A DNA stretch of 64,000 nt from Paenibacillus cellulositrophicus (GCF_009363095.1 NZ_CP045295.1:5361001-5425000), one strand, 5' to 3'; positions 16,422 to 24,815 are shown, counted from the stretch's first letter. A program made the numbers and translations. The notes: generated from the sequence alone by a model not told the origin.

Positions 16422-16889
16422 ATGGATATTCAGCTTCAAAAGGTGACAAGGGAAAATTGGGAGGAAGCCATTTCCCTCCAGGTTGCGGAGGAACAGGCCG
16501 GCTTCACCCCGCCGGTTGCAGTTTCGCTGGCCAAAGTCTACGTTAAACCCGATGGGGACAACGTCGACTATATCCCTTTCGCCATATACGATGGGCCGCG
16601 AATGGTCGGCTTTATAATGCACGCATGTGAAGAGAACACGGCGGATATGTACTGGATTAACGGCTTTTTGATTGATGAGCGCTACCAGGGCCAAGGGTAC
16701 GGCCGGGCCGCCTTGACGGAGATGATCCGTTGGATCGTAAGCCGGTGGGACCGCTGCCGGGAAATCCGCCTGACCGTCCATGGGGACAACAGAATCGCCA
16801 AGCGTCTGTACGAGTCGGCAGGCTTTACGCCAACCGGGGCGGTATATGGGGAAGAAGAGGTATGGAGCCTGCCGGTCGCAAAAGGCTGA
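16422..16889 (+). CDS. GNAT acetyltransferase, BltD/PaiA-like
   Basis: A 155-aa GNAT-fold N-acetyltransferase. It has IQLQKVTRENWEEAISLQVAEEQAGFTPP, then the acetyl-CoA loop DERYQGQGYGRAAL (R/Q-x-x-G-x-G/A) and LTVHGDNRIAKRLYESAGFTPTG. The N-terminus and length resemble the diamine/spermidine acetyltransferase group (BltD), so a polyamine substrate is possible. CAGGAGG (16408-16414) sits 7 bases before the ATG; the longer frame from 16377 is not needed. TATAAT at 16357-16362 is its likely -10 box. Confidence 0.87.
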   Translation: MDIQLQKVTRENWEEAISLQVAEEQAGFTPPVAVSLAKVYVKPDGDNVDYIPFAIYDGPRMVGFIMHACEENTADMYWINGFLIDERYQGQGYGRAALTEMIRWIVSRWDRCREIRLTVHGDNRIAKRLYESAGFTPTGAVYGEEEVWSLPVAKG

Positions 16890-16950
16890 TTCATCAGCCT
16901 GAATTTCATGAGGGCCGCAAGGTGGATAGGCTTGCTGGCGCGCAGATCTC

Positions 16951-16979
16951 TTGCCCCAGCCGGCAGTCTGTAATATAAT
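16951..16979 (+). promoter_or_regulatory. Promoter of the structured leader before the THUMP methyltransferase
   Basis: TTGCCC (16951-16956), exactly 17 bases and TATAAT (16974-16979). Transcription should begin near 16986, giving a leader of about 270 bases up to the terminator at 17257. Confidence 0.75.
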
Positions 16980-17013
16980 GGGGAAAATTTCGTAATTGAT
17001 GGAGGCTGGAACG

Positions 17014-17058
17014 ATGATGATGATGACCGTTTTCTTGACCATTCATTCAGTGAACTAA
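17014..17058 (+). CDS. Leader peptide ORF (14 aa)
   Basis: Four consecutive ATG codons begin a 14-codon ORF, MMMMTVFLTIHSVN, ending TAA. A consensus GGAGG (17001-17005) lies 8 bases before the first ATG, as strong as the SD of any gene here. Its final codons lie in the first arm of a hairpin (17045-17065). Promoter, perfect SD, tiny ORF, hairpins and terminator are the layout of ribosome-mediated attenuators such as those of antibiotic-resistance genes. No homologue is recognised, so the regulatory role is inferred. Confidence 0.6.
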   Translation: MMMMTVFLTIHSVN

Positions 17059-17132
17059 ACTGAATAGCATACCGGAAGCATGAAGTATCCAAGCCCAACA
17101 GGGGCTGGGCATATTTGACATGCAGCTTCCGG
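17045..17132 (+). ncRNA. Structured leader RNA downstream of the leader ORF
   Basis: Three stems are visible: ATTCAGT/ACTGAAT (17045-17051, 17059-17065), overlapping the leader stop codon; CCGGAAGC/GCTTCCGG (17072-17079, 17125-17132), with CATG/CATG extending it; and GCCCA/TGGGC (17093-17097, 17106-17110) nested inside. I do not recognise a known riboswitch or T-box consensus. Confidence 0.6.
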
Positions 17133-17222
17133 GGATGCAGTGAGTGGTCTTGAAACGGAATTCCTTAATCACGTTCTTATGCAGGCAGCCTTAGAGGCAG
17201 CCTGTGCCTTTTTGCATAGAAG

Positions 17223-17257
17223 ACGCGAATGGACTTTGGTTCATTCGCGTTTTTTTG
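17223..17257 (+). terminator. Attenuator-type terminator before the THUMP methyltransferase
   Basis: ACGCGAATG/CATTCGCGT with a 10-base loop and a run of eight T. Another possible stem (CAGGC/GCCTG, about 17181-17205) precedes it. It lies about 105 bases upstream of the methyltransferase start, so readthrough would be needed to express that gene from the leader promoter. Confidence 0.85.
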
Positions 17258-17362
17258 TTTCCGGGGCAGATGTTTGAAACACATTTAACCGGCCGCCGGG
17301 GCAAAAACCGCGCTCTGCGGGCTTCATTCTATGCTTACCATCAATGACGAGGTGATCGATGT

Positions 17363-18385
17363 ATGCCACGCTACTTTTTTACTGTACTGCCTGGGCTGGA
17401 AGAAATTATCGCCGATGAAATGCAGGCAAAAATTTCCGGGGTACGTATTGGTGACAAGGCCAGGGGAAAGGTTTATTTTGACTCTGACTTGCCAGTAGAG
17501 TATTTTCTGACGCTGCGGACTGCCGACAATCTGTATCGTTTCATCCACCGGTTCCCGGTGGGTCCTCATAAATTGCATTTACACCATATCGAACAAGAAA
17601 TCTCCCGTTTGGATTTATCCATGATCGGCCCGGATTCTTCCGAAAAGATTAGCTTTAAGGTCAATGCCAGCCGAGCGGGAAACCATACCTACAGCAGGTT
17701 TGATGCGGCAGAGGCTGCGGAATTGGGAATCATGCGGCGCTATCGGCATTTTAGACAAGATCACAGCGGCGGGCATCAGCTCGAGTTTCGGCTCGATCTG
17801 GTTCAGGAAGAGGCTGTCTTTGCCATCAGGATAACCGATGCGGCGTTCAGGTATAGGGGAAAGACGCGGGAATTTACGCCGGCCGCCCTGCGGCCGACCG
17901 TTGCGCACGCGCTCGTGTGGGTGTCCCGTCCGGAGAAGGACGACATCTTCGTTGACCCCTGCTGCGGATCAGGGACTGTGCTGTCCGAGCGCTGTGCGTA
18001 TCCTCACGCCGGCATTTACGGAGGAGACCTCTCCGAGGTAGCCGTCACAACCGCCCGTGCCAATGTGGGACACACTTCCGGTGTACATCTTAAGGAATGG
18101 GATGCGCAGCGCCTGCCGCTGGATTCGGGATATGCCGGCAAAGTGGTGACCAATCTTCCTTTTGGAAGGCAAATTTCGTCGATAGCATGCATTCCCGTGT
18201 TGTATGAAGGAGTGCTTAGAGAAATGAAGCGGGTGCTGAAATCGGGAGGCCAGATCGTCTGTTTAACCGATGCGGAGGGTCCTCTGCTGGCGGCTGCCGA
18301 GAAAGCCGATCTCCGTTTGGCCACGGTAGCTGACCTCCGGCTGAAGGGACTGCATCCGTCCATTTATTTGCTGCAAAAAGATTAA
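17363..18385 (+). CDS. THUMP-domain RNA methyltransferase (Trm14/TrmN/RlmL-related)
   Basis: A 340-aa protein. The N-terminal part (about 1-165) resembles a ferredoxin-like plus THUMP RNA-binding region (FFTVLPGLEEIIADEMQAKI, DLVQEEAVFAIRI). It is followed by a class I SAM methyltransferase domain with FVDPCCGSGTVLSE (residues 197-208, SAM loop) and TNLPFG (263-268), a variant of the N-P-P-F/Y-G base-flipping motif of N2-guanine methyltransferases. It likely modifies tRNA or rRNA guanine; the exact site is unknown. GAGGTGAT precedes the ATG. It stands behind the leader-peptide attenuator described above. Confidence 0.82.
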   Translation: MPRYFFTVLPGLEEIIADEMQAKISGVRIGDKARGKVYFDSDLPVEYFLTLRTADNLYRFIHRFPVGPHKLHLHHIEQEISRLDLSMIGPDSSEKISFKVNASRAGNHTYSRFDAAEAAELGIMRRYRHFRQDHSGGHQLEFRLDLVQEEAVFAIRITDAAFRYRGKTREFTPAALRPTVAHALVWVSRPEKDDIFVDPCCGSGTVLSERCAYPHAGIYGGDLSEVAVTTARANVGHTSGVHLKEWDAQRLPLDSGYAGKVVTNLPFGRQISSIACIPVLYEGVLREMKRVLKSGGQIVCLTDAEGPLLAAAEKADLRLATVADLRLKGLHPSIYLLQKD

Positions 18386-18462
18386 TCCGGCGCGGTCGCA
18401 CGGCTGAAACGGATTTCAGGCAAGATGCAGCGGAATGCAGCGTGCCGGCAGTGCTTGCCGCA

Positions 18463-19353
18463 TTACACCGGGCTGCTGCGGATCAGCTCGACCAGGTTTG
18501 CGGCCGCCGGAGACAGAGGCTCATCCTTGCGGGTACAGATGGCGATGACGTTCGTCAAACTGACGTCGTCTACATAGACCCGGCATAGCTCCCCCCGGGC
18601 TACATATTCGCGTACGACCAGTGAGGAGACAAAGTTCGCGCCGTATCCGGCAATGACGGCGGTGATCGCCTCGTGCAGACCGTTAAATTGCAGCGCTACT
18701 TTGGGGGCCGGGGCGTTGTAGGTGCGGCATAGCGCGAACAGCCGCTCCCGCGTGGAACTGCCTTCCTCACGCATGACAAACGGCTCACTCATCATTTCGG
18801 CAAGCGACAGGTGGCGGTTCGCAAACTTATGATTCGGCGCGACGACGAACCACAGCTCGTCCTGGAACAGCTCCTCGGTCTGAATCGTGTCCGGATATTC
18901 TTCCGGCAGCCCGCCATAGATGGCCAGGTCGGCTTCGACGCTCAGCAGCTGCCGGAGCGCCCCGCTGGAGTTGGTCGTGGTGATGCTCATCTCGACCTGC
19001 TCATACTGCTGCTTGAACCTTGCCAGCCAGGTCGGGAGGAGAAAGTGCGCAGGCAGGTAGGTCGCCGCCAGGCGGATGTGGCCGGCCGTACCCTGCCCGT
19101 AATCCCGCGCCAGCTGCTCGATTTGCTGCTCGACGGCGAACAGCCTCTTGGCGAGCGCAGCTATTTTGTCCCCCGCATCGGTCAGCCGTATGCCCCTTCC
19201 TTGCGGTTCGAGCAGGATCAGGGACAGCTCCTTCTCGAATTTCTTGATCTGGGCGGTAATCGCAGGCTGGCTGATCTTCAGCAGCTCAGATGCCCGGGTC
19301 ACGCTTCCGGTGGAAGCAATCACATGAAATAAGCGCAGGGCGTGCAGGTTCAA
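18463..19353 (-). CDS. LysR family transcriptional regulator, divergent to an O-methyltransferase
   Basis: A 296-aa LysR protein. The HTH is NLHALRLFHVIASTGSVTRASELLKISQPAITAQIKKFEKELSLILLE; the effector domain has IRLAATYLPAHFLLPTWLARFKQQYEQVE and YGANFVSSLVVREYV, resembling the CysL/CbbR-like branch. The TTG start at 19353 has GAGGAG about 10 bases before. It is divergent from the O-methyltransferase gene at 19500, with a GATAT-N7-ATATC palindrome between them. The inducer is unknown. Confidence 0.88.
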   Translation of the reverse strand: MNLHALRLFHVIASTGSVTRASELLKISQPAITAQIKKFEKELSLILLEPQGRGIRLTDAGDKIAALAKRLFAVEQQIEQLARDYGQGTAGHIRLAATYLPAHFLLPTWLARFKQQYEQVEMSITTTNSSGALRQLLSVEADLAIYGGLPEEYPDTIQTEELFQDELWFVVAPNHKFANRHLSLAEMMSEPFVMREEGSSTRERLFALCRTYNAPAPKVALQFNGLHEAITAVIAGYGANFVSSLVVREYVARGELCRVYVDDVSLTNVIAICTRKDEPLSPAAANLVELIRSSPV

Positions 19354-19406
19354 GGTGTATCAACTCCTCATCCACTCATATCTTTAATGTATGAAAATCG
19401 GCGAAA

Positions 19407-19423
19407 GATATATTATTCATATC
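19407..19423. promoter_or_regulatory. Probable LysR operator
   Basis: GATAT (19407-19411) and ATATC (19419-19423) are inverted repeats separated by 7 bases, midway between divergent starts at 19353 and 19500. Confidence 0.55.
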
Positions 19424-19499
19424 ATTATAGACGATCTACAATAGAACCAGAAGCGCTTCTATCCTAAAGATGAAACCAAATGATAAGGAGTGACGGGGA

Positions 19500-20162
19500 A
19501 TGAATCCTGTATGGGAACAAGTAGATGAGTATATTGTCGACCGACTTTGCCCGAATGACCGGGTGTTGGACGAAGTGATCGTGGCGAACCGGAAGGCGGA
19601 CCTCCCGGAAATCGATGTGACGGCGAATCAGGGGAAGTTTTTGCAGCTGCTCGTTCAGATCAAAGGGGCGAAACGGATCCTGGAAATCGGGACGCTGGGG
19701 GCCTACAGCACGATATGGATGGCTAGAGGCTTAAGTGAAGGCGGGCGGATCATTACACTGGAGCTGAGTCCGCATCATGCCGAAGTCGCCAAGAAGAACA
19801 TCGCGCGGGCGGGGCTGAAACAGACGATCGAAGTACGCACCGGGGACGCGCTTGAACAGCTGGCCCAAATGGAGAAAGAGGGGGTGGAGCCGTTTGACCT
19901 CATTTTTATCGATGCGGATAAGCCGAACAATCCGAACTATCTCCGCTGGGCGCTGCATTTTTCCCGGCCGGGAACGGTCATTGTCGGGGACAACGTTATC
20001 CGCAACGGAGAAATTGCCGATCGGCACAGCACTGACCCGCGGGTGCAGGGTGTCCGAACGTTCTACGATATGCTCAGCGGGCATCCGAATGTTTCGGCCA
20101 CGGCGCTGCAGACGGTGGGGAGCAAGGGGTACGACGGGTTTATGATTGGCATCGTGAAATAA
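19500..20162 (+). CDS. Class I SAM-dependent O-methyltransferase
   Basis: A 220-aa protein of the caffeoyl-CoA/catechol O-methyltransferase type (Methyltransf_3). Motifs: KRILEIGTLGAYSTIWMARGL (SAM motif I), GGRIITLELSPHHAEVAKKNIARAG, FDLIFIDADKPNNPNYLRWAL (motif with metal-binding Asp residues) and TVIVGDNVIRNGEIAD. It probably methylates a hydroxyl on a small aromatic or catechol-like compound. The ATG follows GGAGTGACGGGGA. It is divergent from its presumed LysR regulator, and a TetR gene converges at the 3' end with 3 bases between stops. Confidence 0.9.
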   Translation: MNPVWEQVDEYIVDRLCPNDRVLDEVIVANRKADLPEIDVTANQGKFLQLLVQIKGAKRILEIGTLGAYSTIWMARGLSEGGRIITLELSPHHAEVAKKNIARAGLKQTIEVRTGDALEQLAQMEKEGVEPFDLIFIDADKPNNPNYLRWALHFSRPGTVIVGDNVIRNGEIADRHSTDPRVQGVRTFYDMLSGHPNVSATALQTVGSKGYDGFMIGIVK

Positions 20163-20165
20163 GTG

Positions 20166-20777
20166 TTACTTATTCCATAAAATCTGGTTTTTGTATGGCC
20201 CGTGGAAGGAGATTTCGAGCAGCTTGGACGCCATGGTGACGGCGGAATATTTATAGTTGCTGCGAACCCACCAGACGATGCTTTCCAAATAAGCGCCCGT
20301 TGTGTAGGCAATGACGAAGGACATCTCCATGCGGAGCCCTTCTTCGGACGTTTGGGATACGCGAATGCCGTCTTCTACGTAATGCCTGATGATGTTTTTG
20401 ACTTCCTGAATAAATAAGTCGTCCGGTTTATACACGAGCATGACTTCATAGGCTAGCTGGTTCTGAATGATATGCTCAAACAGGGCGACCATGTTTTCCG
20501 GAAGGTCTTCGGAACGCAGCTCGTCAATCCTTTTGGGATGGGTAATGGTCAAGGACTGCCTTAAATCGTTTAAAATCGCATTATGCAGGTCGACGCGCAA
20601 TTCCAGGATATCTTTATACAATTTATAAAACGTAGGCCGCGTTACATGAGCTTCCTGACAGATGCGCTGAATGGTGATGCTCTTTTCGTTTTCCTTCAGC
20701 ATCAGCGACAAATAAGCCCGTTGTATTTTTTTCATCGAATGCACTTGCCTTGGATCTTTTCTTTCCACCCACATCAC
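20166..20777 (-). CDS. TetR/AcrR family transcriptional regulator
   Basis: A 203-aa protein. The N-terminal HTH (about residues 15-60, SMKKIQRAYLSLMLKENEKSITIQRICQEAHVTRPTFYKLYKDILELR) is of the TetR kind. The C-terminal domain (WWVRSNYKYSAVTMASKLLEIS) resembles the TetR_C_8/DhaS-like group. The upstream region carries ACGTC-N4-GACGT at 20813-20826, a candidate self-operator. The SDR gene at 20975-21718 lies just upstream on the same strand, but a terminator separates them. The target is unknown. Confidence 0.87.
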   Translation of the reverse strand: MMWVERKDPRQVHSMKKIQRAYLSLMLKENEKSITIQRICQEAHVTRPTFYKLYKDILELRVDLHNAILNDLRQSLTITHPKRIDELRSEDLPENMVALFEHIIQNQLAYEVMLVYKPDDLFIQEVKNIIRHYVEDGIRVSQTSEEGLRMEMSFVIAYTTGAYLESIVWWVRSNYKYSAVTMASKLLEISFHGPYKNQILWNK

Positions 20778-20812
20778 ACCTATCTTTTGGTAACTCTATA
20801 CTAGCATAAAAA

Positions 20813-20826
20813 ACGTCATTCGACGT
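20813..20826. promoter_or_regulatory. Candidate TetR operator
   Basis: ACGTC, ATTC, GACGT: an inverted repeat about 36 bases upstream of the TetR start. A further ACGTC half-site occurs near 20843. Confidence 0.5.
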
Positions 20827-20901
20827 ATATTCAAGGCAGTCAGACGTCACCTGCCGATGATCTATCTTGCGATAAAAGGATACGGAATAGCCGAGAAAAA
20901 A

Positions 20902-20944
20902 AGGGACTGCCTCAAAGGTTCGAACCATTTGAGAAGCAGTCCCT
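20902..20944 (-). terminator. Terminator of the SDR gene
   Basis: AGGGACTGC (20902-20910) pairs with GCAGTCCCT (20936-20944), with an extended inner CTCAAA/TTTGAG pairing. On the minus strand a T-rich run follows. The + strand also has Ts, so it may work both ways. Confidence 0.85.
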
Positions 20945-20974
20945 GTTTTTTTGCGATAGAAAAAAATGCTCTTG

Positions 20975-21718
20975 TTACAGCGCCGTCCAGCCGCCATCAA
21001 TGACGAGTTCCGCACCCGTCATAAATCTGGACTCGTCACTGGCCAGGAATACGACGCCATAAGCAACGTCCTCCGGCTCGCCCATGTAAGGAAGCTGGGT
21101 GTGCGCCTCATAATAAGGCATGGCGGATGCCATCGAAGGAGCGGTCATCGGCGTGACGATGATGCCAGGATGGACGGAGTTGACGCGGATCCGATCCTTG
21201 CCGTACTCGACGGCAGCGGATTTGGACAACGCGCGCAGCGCCCCTTTGGCAGCCGTATAAGGGCTAGAGCCTGCCATGCCCACAATGCCGCCGATGGATG
21301 AAATATTAATAACCGATCCGGCGCCTGCCTTTTTCATTTCAGGGATGCAGTATTTCATGCCAAGCACGCAGCCGTTCAGATTAATGTCCATGACTTTGTT
21401 CCACTCGTCCATCTCCATATCGGCCATCGTTTTGGGACTTGCGACGCCTGCATTATTCACCAATACATCCACTTTACCGTAGAGCTCAACCGTTTTCGCA
21501 ACGATCGCCTTCCATTCCTCTTCCGAGGTGACGTTCTGCTTCAGCGCCACTGCTTCGCCGCCGTTTGCGGTAATTTCGGCAACGATTTCATTGAGCTTCG
21601 CCTCGTTTAAGTCGGTTGCGACGACCTTTGCGCCTTCTTTGGCAAACAATTTCGCTTCCGCCGCACCCATTCCGTTTGCTGCCCCGGTGATGATCGCCAC
21701 TTTACCTTGTAATCTCAT
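20975..21718 (-). CDS. SDR family oxidoreductase (classical, NAD(P)-dependent)
   Basis: A 247-aa classical SDR. It has TGAANGMGAAEAKLF (cofactor loop TGxxxGMG), VLVNNAGVASPKTM, INISSIGGIVGMAGSSPYTAAKGALRALSK (catalytic Ser and YxxxK) and VNSVHPGIIVTPM. It resembles cyclopentanol or 3-alpha-hydroxysteroid dehydrogenases and glucose 1-dehydrogenase-like enzymes; the substrate is unknown. The frame is open to 21742, but GGGGAGG is about 11 bases before the ATG at 21718, which gives the standard start MRLQGKVAIITGA. A TTTACA/TGTAAA palindrome lies upstream. Confidence 0.9.
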   Translation of the reverse strand: MRLQGKVAIITGAANGMGAAEAKLFAKEGAKVVATDLNEAKLNEIVAEITANGGEAVALKQNVTSEEEWKAIVAKTVELYGKVDVLVNNAGVASPKTMADMEMDEWNKVMDINLNGCVLGMKYCIPEMKKAGAGSVINISSIGGIVGMAGSSPYTAAKGALRALSKSAAVEYGKDRIRVNSVHPGIIVTPMTAPSMASAMPYYEAHTQLPYMGEPEDVAYGVVFLASDESRFMTGAELVIDGGWTAL

Positions 21719-21773
21719 GCCAGATTGCCTCCCCAATATCAAGTGTAAACGAATCCTGTTTTAGAGAATTTCG

Positions 21774-21788
21774 TTTACATCGTGTAAA
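21774..21788. promoter_or_regulatory. Operator-like palindrome upstream of the SDR gene
   Basis: TTTACA-TCG-TGTAAA is a perfect 15-base inverted repeat. A related half-site GTGTAAACG occurs near 21743. Which regulator binds is unknown; the nearby TetR is a candidate. Confidence 0.5.
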
Positions 21789-22028
21789 ATAGTTCATACA
21801 ATTATTAGCACACTTTCATGTCGAATGCAATGGCGCTATATGCGGGCTCATTCCATCGAACTAGGTCCAGAGGGTTGCAGATCGCCTTGATCGGCGAACG
21901 GAAAACCGTTCATACGACACAGGGATTTAAGAGATTAGGGGGATACCCACCTGGATGATTTGAACCCATAATTAGAGCAGATTGAAATATTATGGAATTT
22001 AATCAGACGAGACGTGAGGGGTGCGCAT

Positions 22029-23837
22029 ATGTCCAGGTTTTTACTGCGATTTACAAGCATGATGTTGGTATTGTTGATTATGATGCCAGGCGGAAAGGCG
22101 GGGGTGGCCCGCGCCGAAAGCGACAGCCAGACGCATATCGAATGGTCGCGGGAATACGGCAGCTGGTCTGCCGGTGAAGGCGTTCTTCCCACTTCGGACG
22201 GCGGATATCTGGCTTTGGGTAGTTATACGGAAGTCGTGCCAGCCGGGGAGTGGGACGATTATGAGCAACAAGCGTATATCATGAAGCTCAGCCCGGAGGG
22301 AGAAGTGAAATGGGAGCAAAGATTGGCCTACGGCGGTTCGAGCACCAATGAAGCGCTGTCCGCGATTGAAACCCGGGACGGCGGGTATCTCGTGTACGGA
22401 ACATCCACCAATCAGGCCGGTGAACCTTACAGTCAGATGTACCTGGCCAAACTGGATGCCGACGGCGGTCTGAAGTGGGACCGGACCCAGGATGATCCTT
22501 ATATTTACAGCACACCGAAGGCAGCGGTGGAGCTGGAGGATGGAAGCTTCGTTATCGGCGGCAAGGGCATCTCCAAGATGGGATACGAGACCGCTTACGC
22601 GCTTAAGGTCGATGGGCAGGGCAAGGAGCTGTGGTATAACAAATACCGTTATGCGGAGAGTCAGTATTTTGACGATTTGATTCCGGCGGTCGACGGCGGG
22701 CTGATCGCAGTGGGCGCGGTGAATACTCCGGAATACGAGGCAGGGGATCCGGACGCGCTGCTGATCGTCAAATTGAATGCGGATGGGCAGGAGGTTTGGT
22801 CTAAGCAGATCAGCGATCCCCACACGGACCGGGGCGCTTTTGCGGTCATCCCCGCGGGTGACGACGGTTATTTGATCGGCAGCCAGCGGGTGGTAGACCA
22901 GCAGCGCATTACGATTCTGACGAAGACGGATCTGAACGGGGAGCCGCAGTGGGAGAAGACGTTCAAAACGGAGGGCTCGGACTATGAGGTGTTTAACAAT
23001 TTGATTCCGTTGGGCGACGGATACGCTCTGCTGGGGGGCCACTATTCGGGAAGCCCTTCAAACCGGAAAATCCAGTACGATGTGCTGACCGTGGACAGGG
23101 ACGGTAACCTTCTGAACCGCCATTTGTTCAAGGAGGCTGCTTTATCCCGCTACGGCATCGGTGCCGCCGGTCCGGACGGAGGCGTCATCGTTCCAGGCAC
23201 GGTACTGCGCGAGGAAACGACGAAGTTCCAGCTCATTAAGGTTGCCCCTTTTCAGGAGCAGGGGCCAGCAGGTGACCGCAAGCCGACAAGCATTGCTTTT
23301 TCCGGAAAGGAACTGAAGCTCAAAGAAGGGGAAACCGTTCCTTCCGTGCTTGAGGCGGTATACGAGGATGGATCGCACAGCGATCTGTCCACAGCGGCGG
23401 TGTACAGCATCGAAGATGCGTCCATTGCCGAGGCGGACCCTTCCGGGCGTGTCATCGGTGTCTCGCGGGGGAAAACCTATCTGCTTGCGGAATTCCAGGG
23501 ACTGAGCGCTAGGATCAAGGTCCAGGTGCTGCCTAAGGACAGCGACGAATTCGATAAGGTCAAAGGTCGGCTTCAACTGGATTCGGACGAGTATTCTTTG
23601 GCCGCCGGCACGCAGATCGATATCCGTCTGACGGTGCTGGATTACTTGACCGGCAAGGAAACCGACGTAACCAAGCAGGCGAAGTTCCGCAGCGAGAACC
23701 CTGATATCGCGGATATCGATGCGGAAGGAAATCTGGTCGGGAAGCGGGCAGGGAACACGACGATTTATGCTTTTTATAAAGGCAGCCATGTCATGGCAGA
23801 CGTTCAGGTGATGCGCTCGGCCGGTTCGGAGCGTTAA
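22029..23837 (+). CDS. Secreted beta-propeller-like protein with Big-type C-terminal domains
   Basis: A 602-aa exported protein. A signal peptide covers residues 1-29, with likely cleavage after ARA. Residues about 30-400 hold repeated blades with DGGYLALGSY, DGGYLVYGTS, DGSFVIGGKG, DGGLIAVGAV, DDGYLIGSQ, DGYALLGGHY and DGGVIVPGT, each followed by a KLxxDG(E/Q)xxW segment, as in delta-60/PQQ-like propellers. Residues about 415-600 form two bacterial Ig-like (Big_2) modules (VYEDGSHSDLSTAAVYSIEDASIAEAD; ATKKVT-type and NPDIADIDAEGNLVGKRAGNTTIYAFYKG). GAGGGG precedes the ATG at 22029. It likely acts at the cell surface; ligand unknown. Monocistronic. Confidence 0.8.
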   Translation: MSRFLLRFTSMMLVLLIMMPGGKAGVARAESDSQTHIEWSREYGSWSAGEGVLPTSDGGYLALGSYTEVVPAGEWDDYEQQAYIMKLSPEGEVKWEQRLAYGGSSTNEALSAIETRDGGYLVYGTSTNQAGEPYSQMYLAKLDADGGLKWDRTQDDPYIYSTPKAAVELEDGSFVIGGKGISKMGYETAYALKVDGQGKELWYNKYRYAESQYFDDLIPAVDGGLIAVGAVNTPEYEAGDPDALLIVKLNADGQEVWSKQISDPHTDRGAFAVIPAGDDGYLIGSQRVVDQQRITILTKTDLNGEPQWEKTFKTEGSDYEVFNNLIPLGDGYALLGGHYSGSPSNRKIQYDVLTVDRDGNLLNRHLFKEAALSRYGIGAAGPDGGVIVPGTVLREETTKFQLIKVAPFQEQGPAGDRKPTSIAFSGKELKLKEGETVPSVLEAVYEDGSHSDLSTAAVYSIEDASIAEADPSGRVIGVSRGKTYLLAEFQGLSARIKVQVLPKDSDEFDKVKGRLQLDSDEYSLAAGTQIDIRLTVLDYLTGKETDVTKQAKFRSENPDIADIDAEGNLVGKRAGNTTIYAFYKGSHVMADVQVMRSAGSER

Positions 23838-23927
23838 AGAAAAATTGGCCGAAGTCAGCGGCACCAAAGGGGGAAGCAGGAATTCTCCAATCGCCCCCTC
23901 CATAGAATAAACCCTGGAAATAGGAAA

Positions 23928-23961
23928 AAAGACGGACCAGCTGCAGCTGATCCGTCTTTTT
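23928..23961 (+). terminator. Bidirectional-looking terminator
   Basis: AAAGACGGA/TCCGTCTTT around an inner AGCTGCAGCT palindrome, with A and T tracts on either side. It serves the propeller gene and the convergent MerR gene. Confidence 0.85.
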
Positions 23962-24012
23962 GCGTCCTTCGATCCTGATGACACTAGATCTTGATGGCTT
24001 CCGATACGCCTG

Positions 24013-24759
24013 TTAAGCGTTCTGCGCAAACGCCTCGGCTGCGGTGCACAGATAGTAGGACAGGCCGGTTTGCTGGGACTCTAGCATGTTCCGGTGAAAG
24101 TCGTCCTGCAGGAAAAAACGTGCCTGCGCGGCAAATGCGTCCGGTCCGGTGTCATGTCCATGCTTCTTCAAAACCTCCAGATGCGATGCGATCAGCTGCC
24201 GGATCTGCCCGTCGTCGTATTTGACGCCATCCTTCAGCGCCTGCGCCATTCCGTTCATAAAGCGCACCGCCTCCGCGGCCTGCTCGTTCATCTCGACCGG
24301 ATCCACCCGGTTTTCTTCCAGCATGTCGTATCCGTAATTCTCCTGGATATGGCGGTTCTGCTCCGCCAACGCTTCCTTCCATCCCTCTTCGCTCTGAAAT
24401 CCTTGGAACATATCCTTCGTATTCATCGCTTTTCCCTCCCGTGTATGTTGAATGGACTCATCCAGCGTATGGACAAGCTGCTCGAGCCGGCTCATCCGGC
24501 CAAGGAGGAGTTCCCTTTGACCGGACAAAATCTCGGCTCTGCCCGGCTGATCCTCCAGCAGCTGCTTGATTTGCTCCAGCGGAAAATCGAGCTCCCTATA
24601 GAACAAAATGTGCTGCAGACGCTCCAGTTCTTCCATGCCGTATAACCGATATCCCGCCTCAGTAATCTCCCTCGGCATCAGGAGGCCGATCTTGTGGTAG
24701 TGGTGGAGCGTCTTGATGGTGACATTCGACAGCTCCGATACTTCTTTCACGGTGTACAC
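24013..24759 (-). CDS. MerR family regulator with TipAS domain (1)
   Basis: A 248-aa protein. It has a MerR winged HTH (YTVKEVSELSNVTIKTLHHYHKIGLLMPREITEAGYRLY), a dimerisation coiled coil around residues 75-110, then a TipAS effector domain (about 120-248; GFQSEEGWKEALAEQNRHIQENYG, FAAQARFFLQDDFHRNMLESQQTGLSYYLCTAAEAF). TipAS domains bind thiopeptide or other drugs, and the family activates multidrug efflux genes. GTG start with AAAGGAGG upstream. It is divergent from the MFS gene at 24923. MerR-type promoters with 19-base spacers occur in both directions in between. Confidence 0.9.
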   Translation of the reverse strand: MYTVKEVSELSNVTIKTLHHYHKIGLLMPREITEAGYRLYGMEELERLQHILFYRELDFPLEQIKQLLEDQPGRAEILSGQRELLLGRMSRLEQLVHTLDESIQHTREGKAMNTKDMFQGFQSEEGWKEALAEQNRHIQENYGYDMLEENRVDPVEMNEQAAEAVRFMNGMAQALKDGVKYDDGQIRQLIASHLEVLKKHGHDTGPDAFAAQARFFLQDDFHRNMLESQQTGLSYYLCTAAEAFAQNA

Positions 24760-24784
24760 CTGGTCATTTCCTCCTTTCGCGGTT

Positions 24785-24815
24785 AGTGTATAGCCTCCCC
24801 TAAGGTCAGAGTCAA
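24785..24815 (-). promoter_or_regulatory. MerR-type promoter/operator of the MerR gene
   Basis: On the minus strand TTGACT (24815-24810) is followed by a 19-base spacer and TACACT (24790-24785). The spacer contains CTGACCTTAGGGGAGG, matching the + strand site at 24841. The stretched 19-base spacing is typical of MerR-activated promoters. Confidence 0.65.

Noticed and set aside
16986..17257. T-box or known riboswitch in the leader before the THUMP methyltransferase
   Set aside because: No T-box AGGGTGGNACCGCG or other consensus seen; the SD-plus-ORF layout points to a leader peptide.
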